The position numbers were made by a program, and so were the translations under genes. From Corticimicrobacter populi (GTDB taxonomy: Bacteria > Pseudomonadota > Gammaproteobacteria > Burkholderiales > Burkholderiaceae_B), in assembly GCF_003123725.1 (NCBI RefSeq), contig NZ_QETA01000003.1, positions 396,562-460,561 on the forward strand: 64,000 bases of DNA, read 5' to 3'. Shown here piece after piece: positions 36,613-47,500 of the stretch. Position 1 is the first letter of the stretch; every line of letters starts with the position of its first letter. A model generated the notes under the pieces. That model saw nothing but the letters and a program-made list of their open reading frames with translations. It was not told the DNA's origin and made no database searches.

Positions 36613-37676
36613 GCCTGTCTCTTCCTGTCCATGATCAGTGCAATGAAAAACGGAATGCCGATCAGGGTCGTGATCACCCCGATCGGGAAAATCGCGCCGG
36701 GCAGGATCATCCGGCTAAGCAGCGAACTCAGCGACAGGATCAGGCCACCACACAGCATGGCAACCGGCATGAAAAATCGCTGGTCCTCGCCCACGGTCAG
36801 TCGTGCCAGATGCGGCGCGATCAAACCGATGAAACCGATGGTGCCGATCGCCGCCACGGAGCAGGCTGCCAGCAGGCTGACCATGACCAGCACGTACAGC
36901 CGCAGGCGGGCGACTTTCACCCCCAGGCTGGCAGCCCGCTGGTCACCCAGCCGCAAAGCCGTCAGTTTCCAGGCATGACAGGCAAAGAACGGGACCGCTA
37001 TCGCCAGCGACAACAACACGATCCCCAGCTTGGGCCAGGTACTCTTGGTCAGGCTGCCGAGCGACCAGAACACCACGGCAGCCACCGCCTGATCCGAAGA
37101 AAAGAACTGCACGATCGCCAGCAATGCATTGAAAATGAACACCATGGCCAGCCCGAAAAGAATGATCGTTTCCCGGGTCACATGCCGCCGCACGCTGAGC
37201 AGGTGGATGACACCCGCAGAAAGCATGGCCATCACAAAGGCGTTGGCGGGTACCACCTGCGCCGTCACGAACGGAACCAGGCTGATCCCGGCGGCAATCC
37301 CCAGCGAAGCGCCAAAGCTGGCCGCAGCAGAGATCCCCAGCGTGAAGGGGCTCGCCATCGGGTTGTCGAGTATGGTCTGCATCTGCGCGCCGGCCAGCGC
37401 CAGCGCCGCACCACACAGCACGGCCATCAGCGCCATCGGCAAGCGCATGTCCCACACCACGACCCTGACAGTTCGCTCCACGCTGTTCGGCGACAGAATC
37501 GCCTGCAACACCTCGGTCAGCGACAACTGCGTCGGCCCATAGCCGATGTCGGCCACCAGGCTCAGGCACAGTGCCGCCAGCAAGGCCAGCACGACCCCAA
37601 CCTTGAAATGAACCCGGCGGCCATAGGTATGACGCCCGCCCGCCTGCGACCTGCCAAGGGACGAATCAGCGTGCAT
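36606..37676 (-). CDS. Iron-siderophore ABC transporter permease
   Basis: This 356-residue FecCD/BtuC-type permease spans the inner membrane about ten times. Family motifs include RLPMALMAVLCGAALALAGAQMQ (about 80-102), NPMASPFTLGIS and the ATPase-coupling region GTIGFIGLIAPHLAR. I prefer the ATG at 37676, 9 bp after GGAG, over the ATG at 37682, which is 3 bp from it. The gene overlaps the binding-protein gene by 11 bp and the ATPase gene by 7 bp. A single permease gene implies a homodimeric channel. Confidence 0.92.
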   Translation of the reverse strand: MHADSSLGRSQAGGRHTYGRRVHFKVGVVLALLAALCLSLVADIGYGPTQLSLTEVLQAILSPNSVERTVRVVVWDMRLPMALMAVLCGAALALAGAQMQTILDNPMASPFTLGISAAASFGASLGIAAGISLVPFVTAQVVPANAFVMAMLSAGVIHLLSVRRHVTRETIILFGLAMVFIFNALLAIVQFFSSDQAVAAVVFWSLGSLTKSTWPKLGIVLLSLAIAVPFFACHAWKLTALRLGDQRAASLGVKVARLRLYVLVMVSLLAACSVAAIGTIGFIGLIAPHLARLTVGEDQRFFMPVAMLCGGLILSLSSLLSRMILPGAIFPIGVITTLIGIPFFIALIMDRKRQAW

Positions 37677-38883
37677 GGTCATGTTCTCCCTCCAGCGCGG
37701 CAAAATAGCCCGGCGCATAGGGCACGGGCAGAAAACGCGCGTGCAGCGTCCTGAATGTCTCGTCCACATCCAGATCCTCGAACAGCGCCGGATGCAGCCA
37801 TTTGGCCAATTGTTGTACGGCGACGAAGTCGTAGGGACTGTTGTAGAACTGGTGCCAGATGGCATAGAACCTGCGCTGCGCAACAGCGGGCGAGCCGCTG
37901 TAGGCGGATTTGTCCAGATAACGTGCCAAAGCCTGCCGAGCTCGCACCGCGTCCGCGCCGGGCCCAACCGGGATCCAGTCGCCATCGGGGCGGAAAGCAC
38001 TCCAATCAGCACTGGTCACCAGCACGACGTCCGGGGACATGGCCAGTACCTGCTCGGGACTGAGCTGTCCGAAGGTGCCCGGCAGTACCTCTGCCGCCAG
38101 ATTGTGCCCCCCTGCCATTTCCACATAATGGCCCATGTTCTCATCGCCAAAGCTGTAGCAGCACTCTTCGGCGAACCCTCCCATTCTTTCGATGAACACA
38201 CGGGGCTGCGGCACGTCTGCCTGTGCGAGGCGCTCGGTAACACGCGCACGTTCACGGGCACGGAATGCGATGAAATCCTCCGTGCGCGCACGCTGCCCCA
38301 GGATGTCGCCAAACAGCCGCAGCGAAGGCTCTGTGTTGCGCTCGGGATGATGGCGAAAATCCACATACACGACCGGGATACCGAGGCTGTCCAGCGTTTC
38401 CAGATAGCGGGCATCATCGGCAATGCGCGCTGTCTCCATGTTGAGGAACAGTACATCGGGCCTGAGTGCCACCGCTCGCTCGAGATTGAATGAAGCATCG
38501 GCCAGCCGTCCCAATACCGGGATCTCTCGAATCTCTGGAAACACCTTGAGGTACTGCGCATAGGTCGCCGGATCGGCCTGCTCCAGATCGCCGCCCCACC
38601 CCACGATGCGCCCAAAAGGATGTGCGTCCTCAAGCATGGCCACAGCATAGGCCTGACGCGCTTCCTCCAAGATGATGCGCCGCACCGGTAGCTTGATCTC
38701 CACCTGTCGTCCCAGCACATCGGTCACGACGATACGGCCTTCGTGCCCCGTGCCGGCCTCGACTGCCGACGCCTGAGCGACAGATGCCGGCGCAGCCTGC
38801 GCGGCTCCCCACCCTATCGCCCACAGCAGCCCCATACCTGCCAGCAGGCGTCCCCAGTTGCTGCCTGTCCATTCATGCATCAT
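37666..38883 (-). CDS. Iron-siderophore periplasmic binding protein
   Basis: This 405-residue precursor has a signal peptide (about 1-31, ending GAAQAAPA) and two lobes of a class III (FhuD/BtuF/FepB-like) binding protein: VVTDVLGRQVEIKLPVRRII begins the first and VLAMSPDVVLVTSADW marks the second. There is no lipobox, so it is probably soluble in the periplasm. GGAGG precedes the start. It lies between an MFS transporter and the permease in one operon. The ligand is likely a ferric siderophore, inferred from the operon. Confidence 0.88.
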   Translation of the reverse strand: MMHEWTGSNWGRLLAGMGLLWAIGWGAAQAAPASVAQASAVEAGTGHEGRIVVTDVLGRQVEIKLPVRRIILEEARQAYAVAMLEDAHPFGRIVGWGGDLEQADPATYAQYLKVFPEIREIPVLGRLADASFNLERAVALRPDVLFLNMETARIADDARYLETLDSLGIPVVYVDFRHHPERNTEPSLRLFGDILGQRARTEDFIAFRARERARVTERLAQADVPQPRVFIERMGGFAEECCYSFGDENMGHYVEMAGGHNLAAEVLPGTFGQLSPEQVLAMSPDVVLVTSADWSAFRPDGDWIPVGPGADAVRARQALARYLDKSAYSGSPAVAQRRFYAIWHQFYNSPYDFVAVQQLAKWLHPALFEDLDVDETFRTLHARFLPVPYAPGYFAALEGEHDHAR

Positions 38884-38898
38884 CTTTTCCTCCGTCCA

Positions 38899-40122
38899 TC
38901 ACGAACCTGATGCCGCAGGCGGACGCACCTGCTGCAGCACCCACCATGCGACCAGATAGGCCGCCGCCACGTAAAAGTAGATATGGGCCAGTTCACCGGC
39001 ATACAGCAAGCCTGCTCCGCAGGCGACACCGACCACAGAACAACACTGGGATACACTCTGGAGCCGTCCCAGCACCGCCCCCTGCCGAACGGCCGGCGTA
39101 TGTCGGGACACCAGACCTGTCAGTATCGGCGTCGTGGCCGCCAGCAGCACGCCCAATATGAACTGGCCGGCAAAAAACCATCCCGGCACCCTGGCAGCCC
39201 CCAGCACGCAGCCAACCAGCGCCAGCCCCCAGGCCAGCCATCGCTGAACACGCATGACGCCGACGGCCTGCTGCCCCTCGAAATGACGTGCCCAGGCTCC
39301 CGCTCCTGCGCAGAAACCCAATGCGACCAGTCCGTAAGAGAGCCCTGTCTGCCAGGGCGCAAACTGCAATACCTGCTCGGCATACAGGGACAGCGGCAGT
39401 TGCAGGATCATTCTGGCGGCCAGCAGCAAACCCAGAGCCAGGATCGTGGTACGCAACCAGCCTGGCACACCCTCACCCTGACGGCCTGCCAAATCTGCTG
39501 ATGCGTGTCCGGAAGCCCGTACAGCCAACCGTGTAGAGGCCGGCAGGCGTGCACGCCCCTGCAGCGGCGGCAGGCTCACGGCCACGGCCAGCGCACAGGA
39601 CGTACAGGCCAGTGCCGCCAGCATATTCAGCCAGAAGAACGGTGCCACGCCGAGCAGCGCACCACCCGCCAACGCGCCCAGGAACGACCCGACATTGGTC
39701 GCGATCTGCAGTCTGGCAAACAGCCGATAGCGCTGCCTGCGGCGTGTCAATGCCGCACAATAGGCCTGGGCTGGCGCAATGAAACCGGCCAGTGCGCCCT
39801 GCAGGAAGCGCAGCACGAGCACTTCGACCGCCCCGCTGCTGAAAGCCAGCGCCAATTGCGTCAGCGCCAGCCCGATCAGTGCGCGGATCATCATCCAGCG
39901 ATGCCCGACCCGATCCCCCATGCGTCCCCACCAGATGCTGGTCAGTGCCACACCAAGCATCGGCAGGATGTAGACCCCCGCGCCCGCCAGAGACAGCAGC
40001 GCACGATCATGCACCAGCCCCTGCAGATACAGGGGCCAGAATGGGTTGCTCATTTCCATGGCACCCATGGAGATGAACTGGATCACGATAATCCGCCGCG
40101 TCAGCGCGGAAGCTGCCCTCAC
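38899..40122 (-). CDS. MFS transporter in siderophore operon
   Basis: This 407-residue major facilitator has about 12 membrane helices. It shows the loop-2/3 signature GRMGDRVGHR near residue 75 and a second-half repeat FILGVLLAATTPILTGLVSRHTPAVRQG. I propose GTG at 40122, 7 bp after the receptor's stop codon; a TTG at 40158 would overlap the receptor. In an operon with receptor, binding protein and ABC importer it could export a siderophore or move a ferric siderophore across the inner membrane. No siderophore synthesis gene is in the window. Confidence 0.8.
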   Translation of the reverse strand: MRAASALTRRIIVIQFISMGAMEMSNPFWPLYLQGLVHDRALLSLAGAGVYILPMLGVALTSIWWGRMGDRVGHRWMMIRALIGLALTQLALAFSSGAVEVLVLRFLQGALAGFIAPAQAYCAALTRRRQRYRLFARLQIATNVGSFLGALAGGALLGVAPFFWLNMLAALACTSCALAVAVSLPPLQGRARLPASTRLAVRASGHASADLAGRQGEGVPGWLRTTILALGLLLAARMILQLPLSLYAEQVLQFAPWQTGLSYGLVALGFCAGAGAWARHFEGQQAVGVMRVQRWLAWGLALVGCVLGAARVPGWFFAGQFILGVLLAATTPILTGLVSRHTPAVRQGAVLGRLQSVSQCCSVVGVACGAGLLYAGELAHIYFYVAAAYLVAWWVLQQVRPPAASGS

Positions 40123-40129
40123 GATTCGG

Positions 40130-42598
40130 TCAGAAATCCACCGTAGCAGACAATACAAAAGTCCTGGGTGTCGCAGGCGACGCCGCGCCCCACGATGTCA
40201 CGCCTGCCCAGTAGGCCCGGTCGGCGACATTCTGCACCGTTGCACGGAAAGTCGTGGTGTGACCTGCAATTCTGGTCACATAGCGGGCACCGAGGTCGAA
40301 CCGGGTCCACGCCGGGATCTCCGCACTGTTGGCCTGATTGACGTACTGCCGCCCCGTATGGACCAGATCACCGGTCAGCGTCAGACGCGGCACGACAGGC
40401 ACATCCCACTCGACACCCAGGTTGGCCATCAGTCGCGGCACACCGATGGGACGATTGCCCACCAGCGCCGGATTGCCCGAACTGGTCATCTTGGATTGCA
40501 GCAGCGTGACGCCACCCAGCACCCGCAGGCCCGGCCGAACCTCACCATAGCCATACAGCTCCAGTCCGCGGTTGCGCTGCTCGCCGTTGACAGAAAACAC
40601 CCCCTGGTTCAGGCCCCCGCTGGGCTTCTCGATCTGGAACAGCGACAGGCTGGCAAACATGTCGCCAAAATCGTATTTCGTACCGATTTCGTATTGCTTG
40701 CTCTTGTACGGCGCCATGACTTCGCCGTAGTTGCTGGCAGCCGGCGGCGCAATCTCACCCTTGCTCAGCCCCTCGATATAGTTGGCATAGAGGGACCAGT
40801 TGCGCGACGGATTGACCACGATGCCCACGGCAGGTGTCGTGACGCTCTCGTCATAGACGCTGGAGCCGCCACCGCTGAGCACGTTGTAGTTGGTGGACTT
40901 GATCTTCTGGCGGCGCACCCCGAGCGACAGTTGCAGGGTATCGTCGAACAGGGTCATCGTATCGACCAAGGCCAGGCTGGTATTGCGGTTGTCATGGATG
41001 CGCGGCACCTCGGATGGCCGCGCAATATTCTGTTCGGGGTAGTAGACAGGATCATAGATATTGGACTGCACCGCCGTACCGGGGTTGAGTGCACGATCAA
41101 ACACTTCACGGTAAGCACTTGCCTGCAGGGTCACGGAATGCTTGACCGACCCCGTCTCGAAGCGGGCGCGCAGGCCTCCGTCGAAAGTACGACGATCAAC
41201 TTCGAAGATTGCGTACGTCGGCGTGATCAGGGTATCACCGGAGGCACTGATCAGACGTGGCGCGGAGTCATACACGCGCGAGACCTTGGCACCGGAAGTA
41301 CCGACGTTGGCAAACACCGACAGGGAATCCGTCACGTCGAACTCGGTGCGCAGCAATGCGGCACGCTCGCGGTTGCGCGACCACTCCCAGGGCTGGGTGA
41401 CATTGATCTTGCCATCCGGCGCATCGGGCATGTCGAAATTGCCTGCCAGCATGATGGGGCGGCCAGTGGCATCGATCCGTTCGTTCTGCGACAGCAGATC
41501 CAGCGTGGCCCGGAAACGGGTACCGGCATAGTCCAGTGCCAGTGCGCCGACATTGCCTTCGACCGACTGGTGCTTCATCGTGGTATCACCACCGTAGTAA
41601 CTGCCATTGAGGCGGATACCGAACTCCTCGTCCTCGCCAAAACGCCGGCCCACATCCAGGTGCCCCTTGAACTGGCTGTCGGAAGTGTAGGTCGTGGTCA
41701 GGCTGGCGCTGTCCTCGAGCGCCCGCTTGGGCGCAATGTTGATGACCCCGCCAACCGAGCCGTTGGGCGACATGCCGAACAGCAGCGCCCCCGGTCCCTT
41801 GACGACTTCGATGCGCTCCACATATTCGGTCCTGACGCGGTAGTTGGGTGCCACGCCATAGATACCATCGAAAGCGATCTCGCCCGAATTGCCCTCCCAG
41901 ATCGGAAAGCCGCGGATATACAGATTGTCGACATTACCGCCCGGCAGCACCGTATAGCGCACCGAGGGATCGCGATTGACCGCCTCGGCGATCGTATTGG
42001 CCTGCAGGTTGCCGATGGCCTCTGCGGTATAGCTGGTCGTGCTGAACGGGGCCTTCATGTTCGAAGTATTGCCCAGCACCCCCAGACGCACGCCTTGCGC
42101 CACCTGGCCGCCTGCATACGGTAGTGGCAGCAGATCCAGCGACTGGTCAGCCGCCGTCACCGAAATCGTCGAAAGCGTTTCCACGCCGGGAGCCTGTGGC
42201 AGGCGACGCAGACCATAGCCATCGCCACGCTGCACCAGATCGAAGCCGGTACCGTCCAGAATCTGTTCGAAACCCTGTCGGGGCGTGACCCTACCACGCA
42301 CACCCCGGCTCTGTACTCCGGCCACTTGGGCCGGATCGAACGACAGGGCCACACCTGCCTGCGCAGCAAAACGCGACAGCACATCCGCCAGCGAACCTGC
42401 AGCGATATCCACGGTCTGCGCAGCAGACGCAGCTTCAGTTGTCTGTGCCGAGGCCTGCTGCGGCATGGCAGACAGCAACAACATGCCAACCAGGGCAGCC
42501 TGAACGGCGCAGGCCAAGGGCTGCCGACGCGCAGGCAGAGTGCCGGGCACGCTACGACGGCCCGGCAGCGCATGAGACGCAAGGAAAAATGACGACAT
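40130..42598 (-). CDS. TonB-dependent ferric-siderophore receptor with signalling domain
   Basis: This 822-residue FecA/FpvA-like receptor imports a ferric siderophore through the outer membrane and signals its presence. The signal peptide ends near SAQ (about residue 51). A secretin/STN signalling domain follows (about 63-133), then a TonB-box-like segment around 140-148, the plug (about 165-280; LYIRGFPIW, VEVVKGPGALLFGMSPNGSVGG-like) and a 22-strand barrel ending in Phe (ATVDF). The STN domain fits the adjacent fecR-fecI pair. GGAGAAAAGG lies before the ATG. Confidence 0.94.
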   Translation of the reverse strand: MSSFFLASHALPGRRSVPGTLPARRQPLACAVQAALVGMLLLSAMPQQASAQTTEAASAAQTVDIAAGSLADVLSRFAAQAGVALSFDPAQVAGVQSRGVRGRVTPRQGFEQILDGTGFDLVQRGDGYGLRRLPQAPGVETLSTISVTAADQSLDLLPLPYAGGQVAQGVRLGVLGNTSNMKAPFSTTSYTAEAIGNLQANTIAEAVNRDPSVRYTVLPGGNVDNLYIRGFPIWEGNSGEIAFDGIYGVAPNYRVRTEYVERIEVVKGPGALLFGMSPNGSVGGVINIAPKRALEDSASLTTTYTSDSQFKGHLDVGRRFGEDEEFGIRLNGSYYGGDTTMKHQSVEGNVGALALDYAGTRFRATLDLLSQNERIDATGRPIMLAGNFDMPDAPDGKINVTQPWEWSRNRERAALLRTEFDVTDSLSVFANVGTSGAKVSRVYDSAPRLISASGDTLITPTYAIFEVDRRTFDGGLRARFETGSVKHSVTLQASAYREVFDRALNPGTAVQSNIYDPVYYPEQNIARPSEVPRIHDNRNTSLALVDTMTLFDDTLQLSLGVRRQKIKSTNYNVLSGGGSSVYDESVTTPAVGIVVNPSRNWSLYANYIEGLSKGEIAPPAASNYGEVMAPYKSKQYEIGTKYDFGDMFASLSLFQIEKPSGGLNQGVFSVNGEQRNRGLELYGYGEVRPGLRVLGGVTLLQSKMTSSGNPALVGNRPIGVPRLMANLGVEWDVPVVPRLTLTGDLVHTGRQYVNQANSAEIPAWTRFDLGARYVTRIAGHTTTFRATVQNVADRAYWAGVTSWGAASPATPRTFVLSATVDF

Positions 42599-42744
42599 GG
42601 TGCTACCTTTTCTCCGGTTTCGTGCGATGCAATCATCGCTTCATGAGCTATACCGAACGAAATGAAAAAAGGTATCAGTGCGTTATGCAATTATGATCAA
42701 AAAATGACTGCGCATGCTGCAACATCCGCAGGGCATGCAGCGGC

Positions 42745-42766
42745 CAGCCCAGTCAGGTCTGGGCTG
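42745..42766 (-). terminator. Hairpin at the end of fecR
   Basis: CAGCCCAG and CTGGGCTG form perfect 8-bp arms around the fecR stop codon. A second GCATGC-based hairpin and a T6 tract follow about 50 bp later on the minus strand. Together they could reduce read-through from fecIR into the receptor gene, as in fec systems. Confidence 0.5.
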
Positions 42767-43769
42767 CCGGCACCACCCTGATCCAATAGCGCGTCATGCG
42801 CACGATCCGAACCGGCAGTGTCTGGGCCAGCAGATTGAGGCTGCGGTCACTGTCCAATACGGGAAAGGCTCCTGACACACGTAACTGCGCCAGCGCCGGA
42901 TCGCAGCGGATCACACCGGGACGGTAACGTGCCAGCTCCCCCAGCAGCGTCTCAAGCGGCATGTCCTGTGCCAGCAGCATGCCCCGCGTCCAGGCGGGAC
43001 GGTCATTGCCGGATGCCATCGGCTCCCGTGACCAGACCACAGGGTTGCCATCGGCCTGCCCGCGCCAGCCCGCCTCGATCCGCAACCCGGCTGCCTCTCC
43101 TGCCACATTGGAGACACTGACCGCCCCCTCGTAGACGGCCACCCGGCAACCCCGGCCCGTCAGAGCCACATCGAAACAGGTCCCCAGCGCACGGATCTCG
43201 CCATAGGCAGTCCGCACCACGAACGGTCGTGTCGCCGTGCCATGATCTGATGCGGTCGTCACCAGTATCTCGCCCCGCAACAATTCGAGCGCCCGGATCT
43301 CGTCCGTATAGACCACATTGACGGCACTGCCGATATTGAGCAGGACAGTCCCGCCATCGGCCAGCGTATGGGTCAGTTGCTCACCGGTACCGGTCTGGAC
43401 ATCGGCCAATTGTGCGCGTATGCCGTCACGCCCCTGCCAGCCCGCCCAGGCCAGCGGCCCCGTCGCCATCAGCAAAGCCAGCTTGAGTGCGATACGACGC
43501 CGTCCCTTGCGATCAAGCCGGCCCAGTGTCTCACCCGCCAGTTCTCCTGGCACGGCTCCCAGCAAGCCCATGATCTGTCCGGCCCGCTGCCATGCCGCCT
43601 CATGATGCGGGCTCTGGCTTCGCCAGTGCTCGATGCGGCTGCGATCGCGTGCCGTAGCCTCACCCGACTGCAGCAATACCATCCAGTCGGCAGCCTGTTC
43701 GAGCACCTTGCGGTCAGGGACGATGTCGGTCGTGTTGCCTGGCATATTGCCTGGCGCGTTGCGCGGCAT
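42753..43769 (-). CDS. fecR: FecR-type anti-sigma factor/signal transducer
   Basis: FecR spans the inner membrane, touches the receptor's signalling domain in the periplasm and controls FecI. The 338 residues have a cytoplasmic N-terminal domain with the DUF4880 signature (AADWMVLLQSGEATARDRSRIEHW, about 26-50), one membrane helix at about 93-110, and a periplasmic FecR domain (VQTGTGEQLTHTLADGGTVLLNIGSAVNV) with a C-terminal STN-like part. The ATG is 3 bp after the fecI stop, so the two are coupled. Confidence 0.93.
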   Translation of the reverse strand: MPRNAPGNMPGNTTDIVPDRKVLEQAADWMVLLQSGEATARDRSRIEHWRSQSPHHEAAWQRAGQIMGLLGAVPGELAGETLGRLDRKGRRRIALKLALLMATGPLAWAGWQGRDGIRAQLADVQTGTGEQLTHTLADGGTVLLNIGSAVNVVYTDEIRALELLRGEILVTTASDHGTATRPFVVRTAYGEIRALGTCFDVALTGRGCRVAVYEGAVSVSNVAGEAAGLRIEAGWRGQADGNPVVWSREPMASGNDRPAWTRGMLLAQDMPLETLLGELARYRPGVIRCDPALAQLRVSGAFPVLDSDRSLNLLAQTLPVRIVRMTRYWIRVVPAAQT

Positions 43770-43772
43770 GAT

Positions 43773-44285
43773 TCAGCCCACCGACAGGCAGGCCAGAAAG
43801 GCCGACCGCATATGACGCTTGACCGTCGGCAGCGACAGGCCTGTTTCGGCCGCGATCCGGGCATAGGTCAGGCCATCGAACTGCGACAGCATGAAGACGC
43901 GCCGCGTGCGCGCCGGCAAGGCCTGCAGCATGGCATCGATACGATGCAGCGCCTCCAGCAGCAACGCCTGTGTTTCCGGCGAGGGTGCCACGGCCTCTGG
44001 CAACGCAGCCAGGGTGTCCAGCCAGGCCTGCTCGAGATCCTGGCGACGCCAATGATCGATCAGCAGGCCCTTGGCTATGTGCGTCAGAAAGCGTCGACCC
44101 TCCTCCGGCATCGCCGGCATGCGGCGCGTGCTGAGCACCCGGACAAAGGTATCGTGCGCCAGGTCTGCCGCCTCGGCGCTGCCGCCCATGCGGCCATGCA
44201 ACCAGGTGCGCAGCCAGCCGTGGTGGTCGCGATAGAGGCGTTCGAAGGCGGGGAAATCCAGCGGATTGGCGTCGGGTGCAGACAT
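43773..44285 (-). CDS. fecI: FecI-type ECF sigma factor
   Basis: This 170-residue ECF sigma factor has region 2 (about 12-75; FERLYRDHHGWLRTWL, ADLAHDTFVRVL) and region 4 (about 110-165; LPARTRRVFMLSQFDGLTYARIAAETGLSLPTVKRH). It should direct RNA polymerase to the receptor gene promoter when the receptor binds its siderophore and FecR passes the signal. The ATG at 44285 has only a weak ribosome-binding site. The upstream region has a perfect TATAAT -10 within a palindrome, as expected for iron control. Confidence 0.94.
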   Translation of the reverse strand: MSAPDANPLDFPAFERLYRDHHGWLRTWLHGRMGGSAEAADLAHDTFVRVLSTRRMPAMPEEGRRFLTHIAKGLLIDHWRRQDLEQAWLDTLAALPEAVAPSPETQALLLEALHRIDAMLQALPARTRRVFMLSQFDGLTYARIAAETGLSLPTVKRHMRSAFLACLSVG

Positions 44286-44334
44286 GAGGACAGCGCCGCG
44301 AATGAAAAGAGGGAGCTTTGAAGATCAACGTGAT

Positions 44335-44369
44335 TGATTTTTATTATAAATCACTCTTTTCAAAAACAA
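44335..44369 (-). promoter_or_regulatory. fecI promoter with operator-like palindrome
   Basis: On the minus strand a TTGTTT (44364-44369) and a consensus TATAAT (44343-44348) are 15 bp apart. The -10 lies inside a 19-bp inverted repeat with TGATTT/AAATCA arms (44335-44353). Fur control is likely for such operons, but this site aligns poorly with the Fur consensus. Confidence 0.55.
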
Positions 44370-44520
44370 GAGATGCAGCCCGCTCAGACGATTTCCCTCT
44401 CTTGCTCAGATACCCGGTATCACACAGGCAACCACAGGCTGGTGGATAATGGCGGCACAACCAAGCATCACATCACAACAAGAACATGCGGGCACGTCCC
44501 GCCTGTCGAGGAGAACATGC

Positions 44521-47500
44521 ATGCTGCCCGGCTGGGTCGTTCTGGCATCCCTGGGATACGCCGCCCTGCTCTTTGCCGTCGCCTGGATCGGCGACCGCTA
44601 CCCGCTGTATCCGCAACGCCCCTGGCTGCGCCCGGCCGTCTACAGCCTAGCCATGGCGGTGTACTGCTCGTCATGGACATTCTACGGTGCAGTTGGCTCG
44701 GCCGTGCGCTACGGCATCGGCTACCTGCCGATCTATCTCGGCCCCTTCCTGATGATGCTGTTCGGCTGGCGCATCCTCGAACGACTGGCCCTGATTGCCC
44801 AGTCGCAGAACACCGTTTCCATTGCCGACTTTATCGCCTCGCGCTATGGCCGCTCGCAGCGCTTGGCGGCTATCGTGGCGGTGATCGCCATCATCGCGGC
44901 CATTCCCTATCTGGCCTTGCAATACAAGGCCGTCGCCATCAGCCTGGGCGTACTGGGCGGCGTCGAAATGCTATCCACCACCTTCGGCGATCCAGCACTC
45001 TACGTGGCGGCGCTGATGGCGCTTTTTTCCATCCTGTTCGGCACTCGGCAGGTCGATGCCACCGAGCACCGGCCCGGTCTGATGCTGGCCGTTGCCTTCG
45101 AATCACTGGTCAAGCTGCTGGCGCTGGTCGCGGTCGGCCTGTTCGCCATGCACTGGTTCTCCGGCCGCGACCTGGATCTGGTCTCTGCCAGCCGTGCGCT
45201 GATCGAATCCACGCCGCCGGTTGGTTTTGTCGGCCAGACCCTGCTGGCCTTCGCCGCCATTATCTGCCTGCCTCGCCAATTCCACGTCGCCATCGTCGAG
45301 TGCGGCAATGTCAGCGACATCCGCCGTGCCCGCTGGTTGTTCGGTGCCTATCTGGTCATCATCAGCCTGATGGTCCTGCCAATCGCCAGCGCGGGCGTCG
45401 CCCTGTTCGGTGCGCACGGCGTCGTCGCCCCTGACAGCTTCGTGCTGGCATTGCCGCTGTCACAACGCGAGACCTGGCTGGCTCTGATTGCCTACATCGG
45501 TGGTTTTTCGGCTGCCACCGGCATGGTCATCATGGTCAGCGTGGCACTGGCCACCATGGTCAGCAATGACCTCATCATGCCGATGCTGCTGCGCCGCAAA
45601 TGGGCCCAGGCCCATCAGGGCAGCGTGGCCTCGGTCGTACTGTGGGTACGGCGCCTGTCCATTCTCGGCCTGGCGGCCGTGGCCTATGGCTATTACCGTG
45701 CCAGCGCCGGCAGTGGCGATTCGTCGCTGGCCTCGTTCGGGCTGATGTCGTTTGCCGCCGTGGCCCAGTTCGGTCCCGGACTGATCGGTGGCCTCTACTG
45801 GCACGGAGCCAGCCGCAAAGGCGTGGAGGCCGGCCTGCTGATCGGCTTCGGCACCTGGGCCTACACCCTGTTGCTGCCCAGCCTGACCCAGGCCGGCTGG
45901 CTCGACATGGATTGGATGATCCACGGCCCGTTCGGCATCGGCTGGTTGCGCCCCCATCAGTTGTTCGGTCTTGATGGCTGGGACCCACTCACGCACGGCA
46001 CCTTCTGGTCGCTGCTGCTCAACAGTATTGTCATGCTGCTGGTTTCGGCGCGCTGGGGCCCCAGCCTGGCCGAGCGCCTGCGCGCAGAGCCGTTCCTCGA
46101 CCCCTATGCCGACCGCCGTGCCCACACTTCGCGCCAGTGGCACGGCACGCTGCGCGTACACGACCTGCAGACACTGGCCGCGCGCATCGTCGGCGAAAAG
46201 ACCGCACTACGCGCCTTCAAACGCCAGGCCAAGGTCTTCAATCAACCTCTCGATCCCAACCAGCGCGCCGACCGTGCCTGGGTACACTTCACCGAACTGC
46301 TGCTGGCCGCTGCCGTAGGCGCGGCATCGGCGCGGCTGGTCATGACCAGCGCCCTGCAGGGCTCCGGCATGGAAATTGCTGCCGTTGTGGCCGTACTCGA
46401 CGAAGCTGGCCAGGAACTGCGCTTTAACCGCGACATCCTGCTGGCCACGCTGGAGAATATCGACCAGGGTGTCAGCGTCGTCGACAGCGAAATGCGGCTG
46501 ATGGCCTGGAACCAACGCTACCAGCAACTGTTCAACTATCCGGCCGGCATGCTCTATGTAGGCCGTTCGGTGGCCGACCTGATCCGCTACAACGTCACCA
46601 GCGGCAAGATCGGAGAGGGTCGCCCAGATCTCGACATGGAACAGGAAGTCAACAAGCGCATCGCCTTCATGCAGGCAGGTTCTCCCCATATTTACCAGCG
46701 CACGCTCAAGTCCGGCCAGGTCATCGAACTGCGCGGACGCCCACTGCCTGGCGGCGGCTACGTCACCAGTTACAGCGACGTGACCGACTACAAGCGGGTC
46801 GAGCGCGAACTGCGCGACATCAATGAAACCCTGGAGCAGCGGGTCGCCGAACGCACCCGAGAAGCCGAACAGGCACACGAATCACGCTCGCGTTTCCTGA
46901 CTGCTGTCAGCCACGATGTATTGCAGCCCATCAATGCCGCGCGCCTGTTCGCCTCGGCCATGCGGGAAAGTCAGGAGGCGGAGGAACTCCGGCATCTGGC
47001 GGAACGCGTCGACACTTCGCTGCGTGCCGCCGAGGAACTGCTCGACGGCCTGCTCGATGTGTCGCGCCTGGATGCGGGGGCATTGCGCCCGGAGCTGTCC
47101 GAATTCGATGTCAGCGCCATGCTGCGCCAACTGGCAGACCAGTACGTACCAATGGCAACCGGACGCGGCCTGCGAATACGCATCCATGCCCGCCCCACCT
47201 TCGTGCGCAGCGACCGGCGCCTGCTGCGCCGCGTGCTGCAGAACTTCCTGGCCAACGCCCTGCGCTACACACGCACAGGCCGGATCATCCTGTCGGCACG
47301 ACGGCGCGGCGACCAGATCGTCCTGCAGGTCTGGGATACCGGCCCAGGCATTCCCGCGCACCACCTGCGACAGATCTACGAAGAATTCCATCGTTTTGAA
47401 CAGCCTTTTGACTGGGATGGCCGTGGCCTGGGCCTGGGCCTGTCGATCTGCCAGCGCATTTCGCTGCTGCTTGACCATGCGCTGGGCGCACGCTCTGTCG

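Noticed and set aside
44449..44520. Upstream ATG (44449) as the start of the CrbS-like kinase
   Set aside because: The 24 extra residues are polar, no ribosome-binding site precedes them, and GAGGAG lies just before the ATG at 44521.
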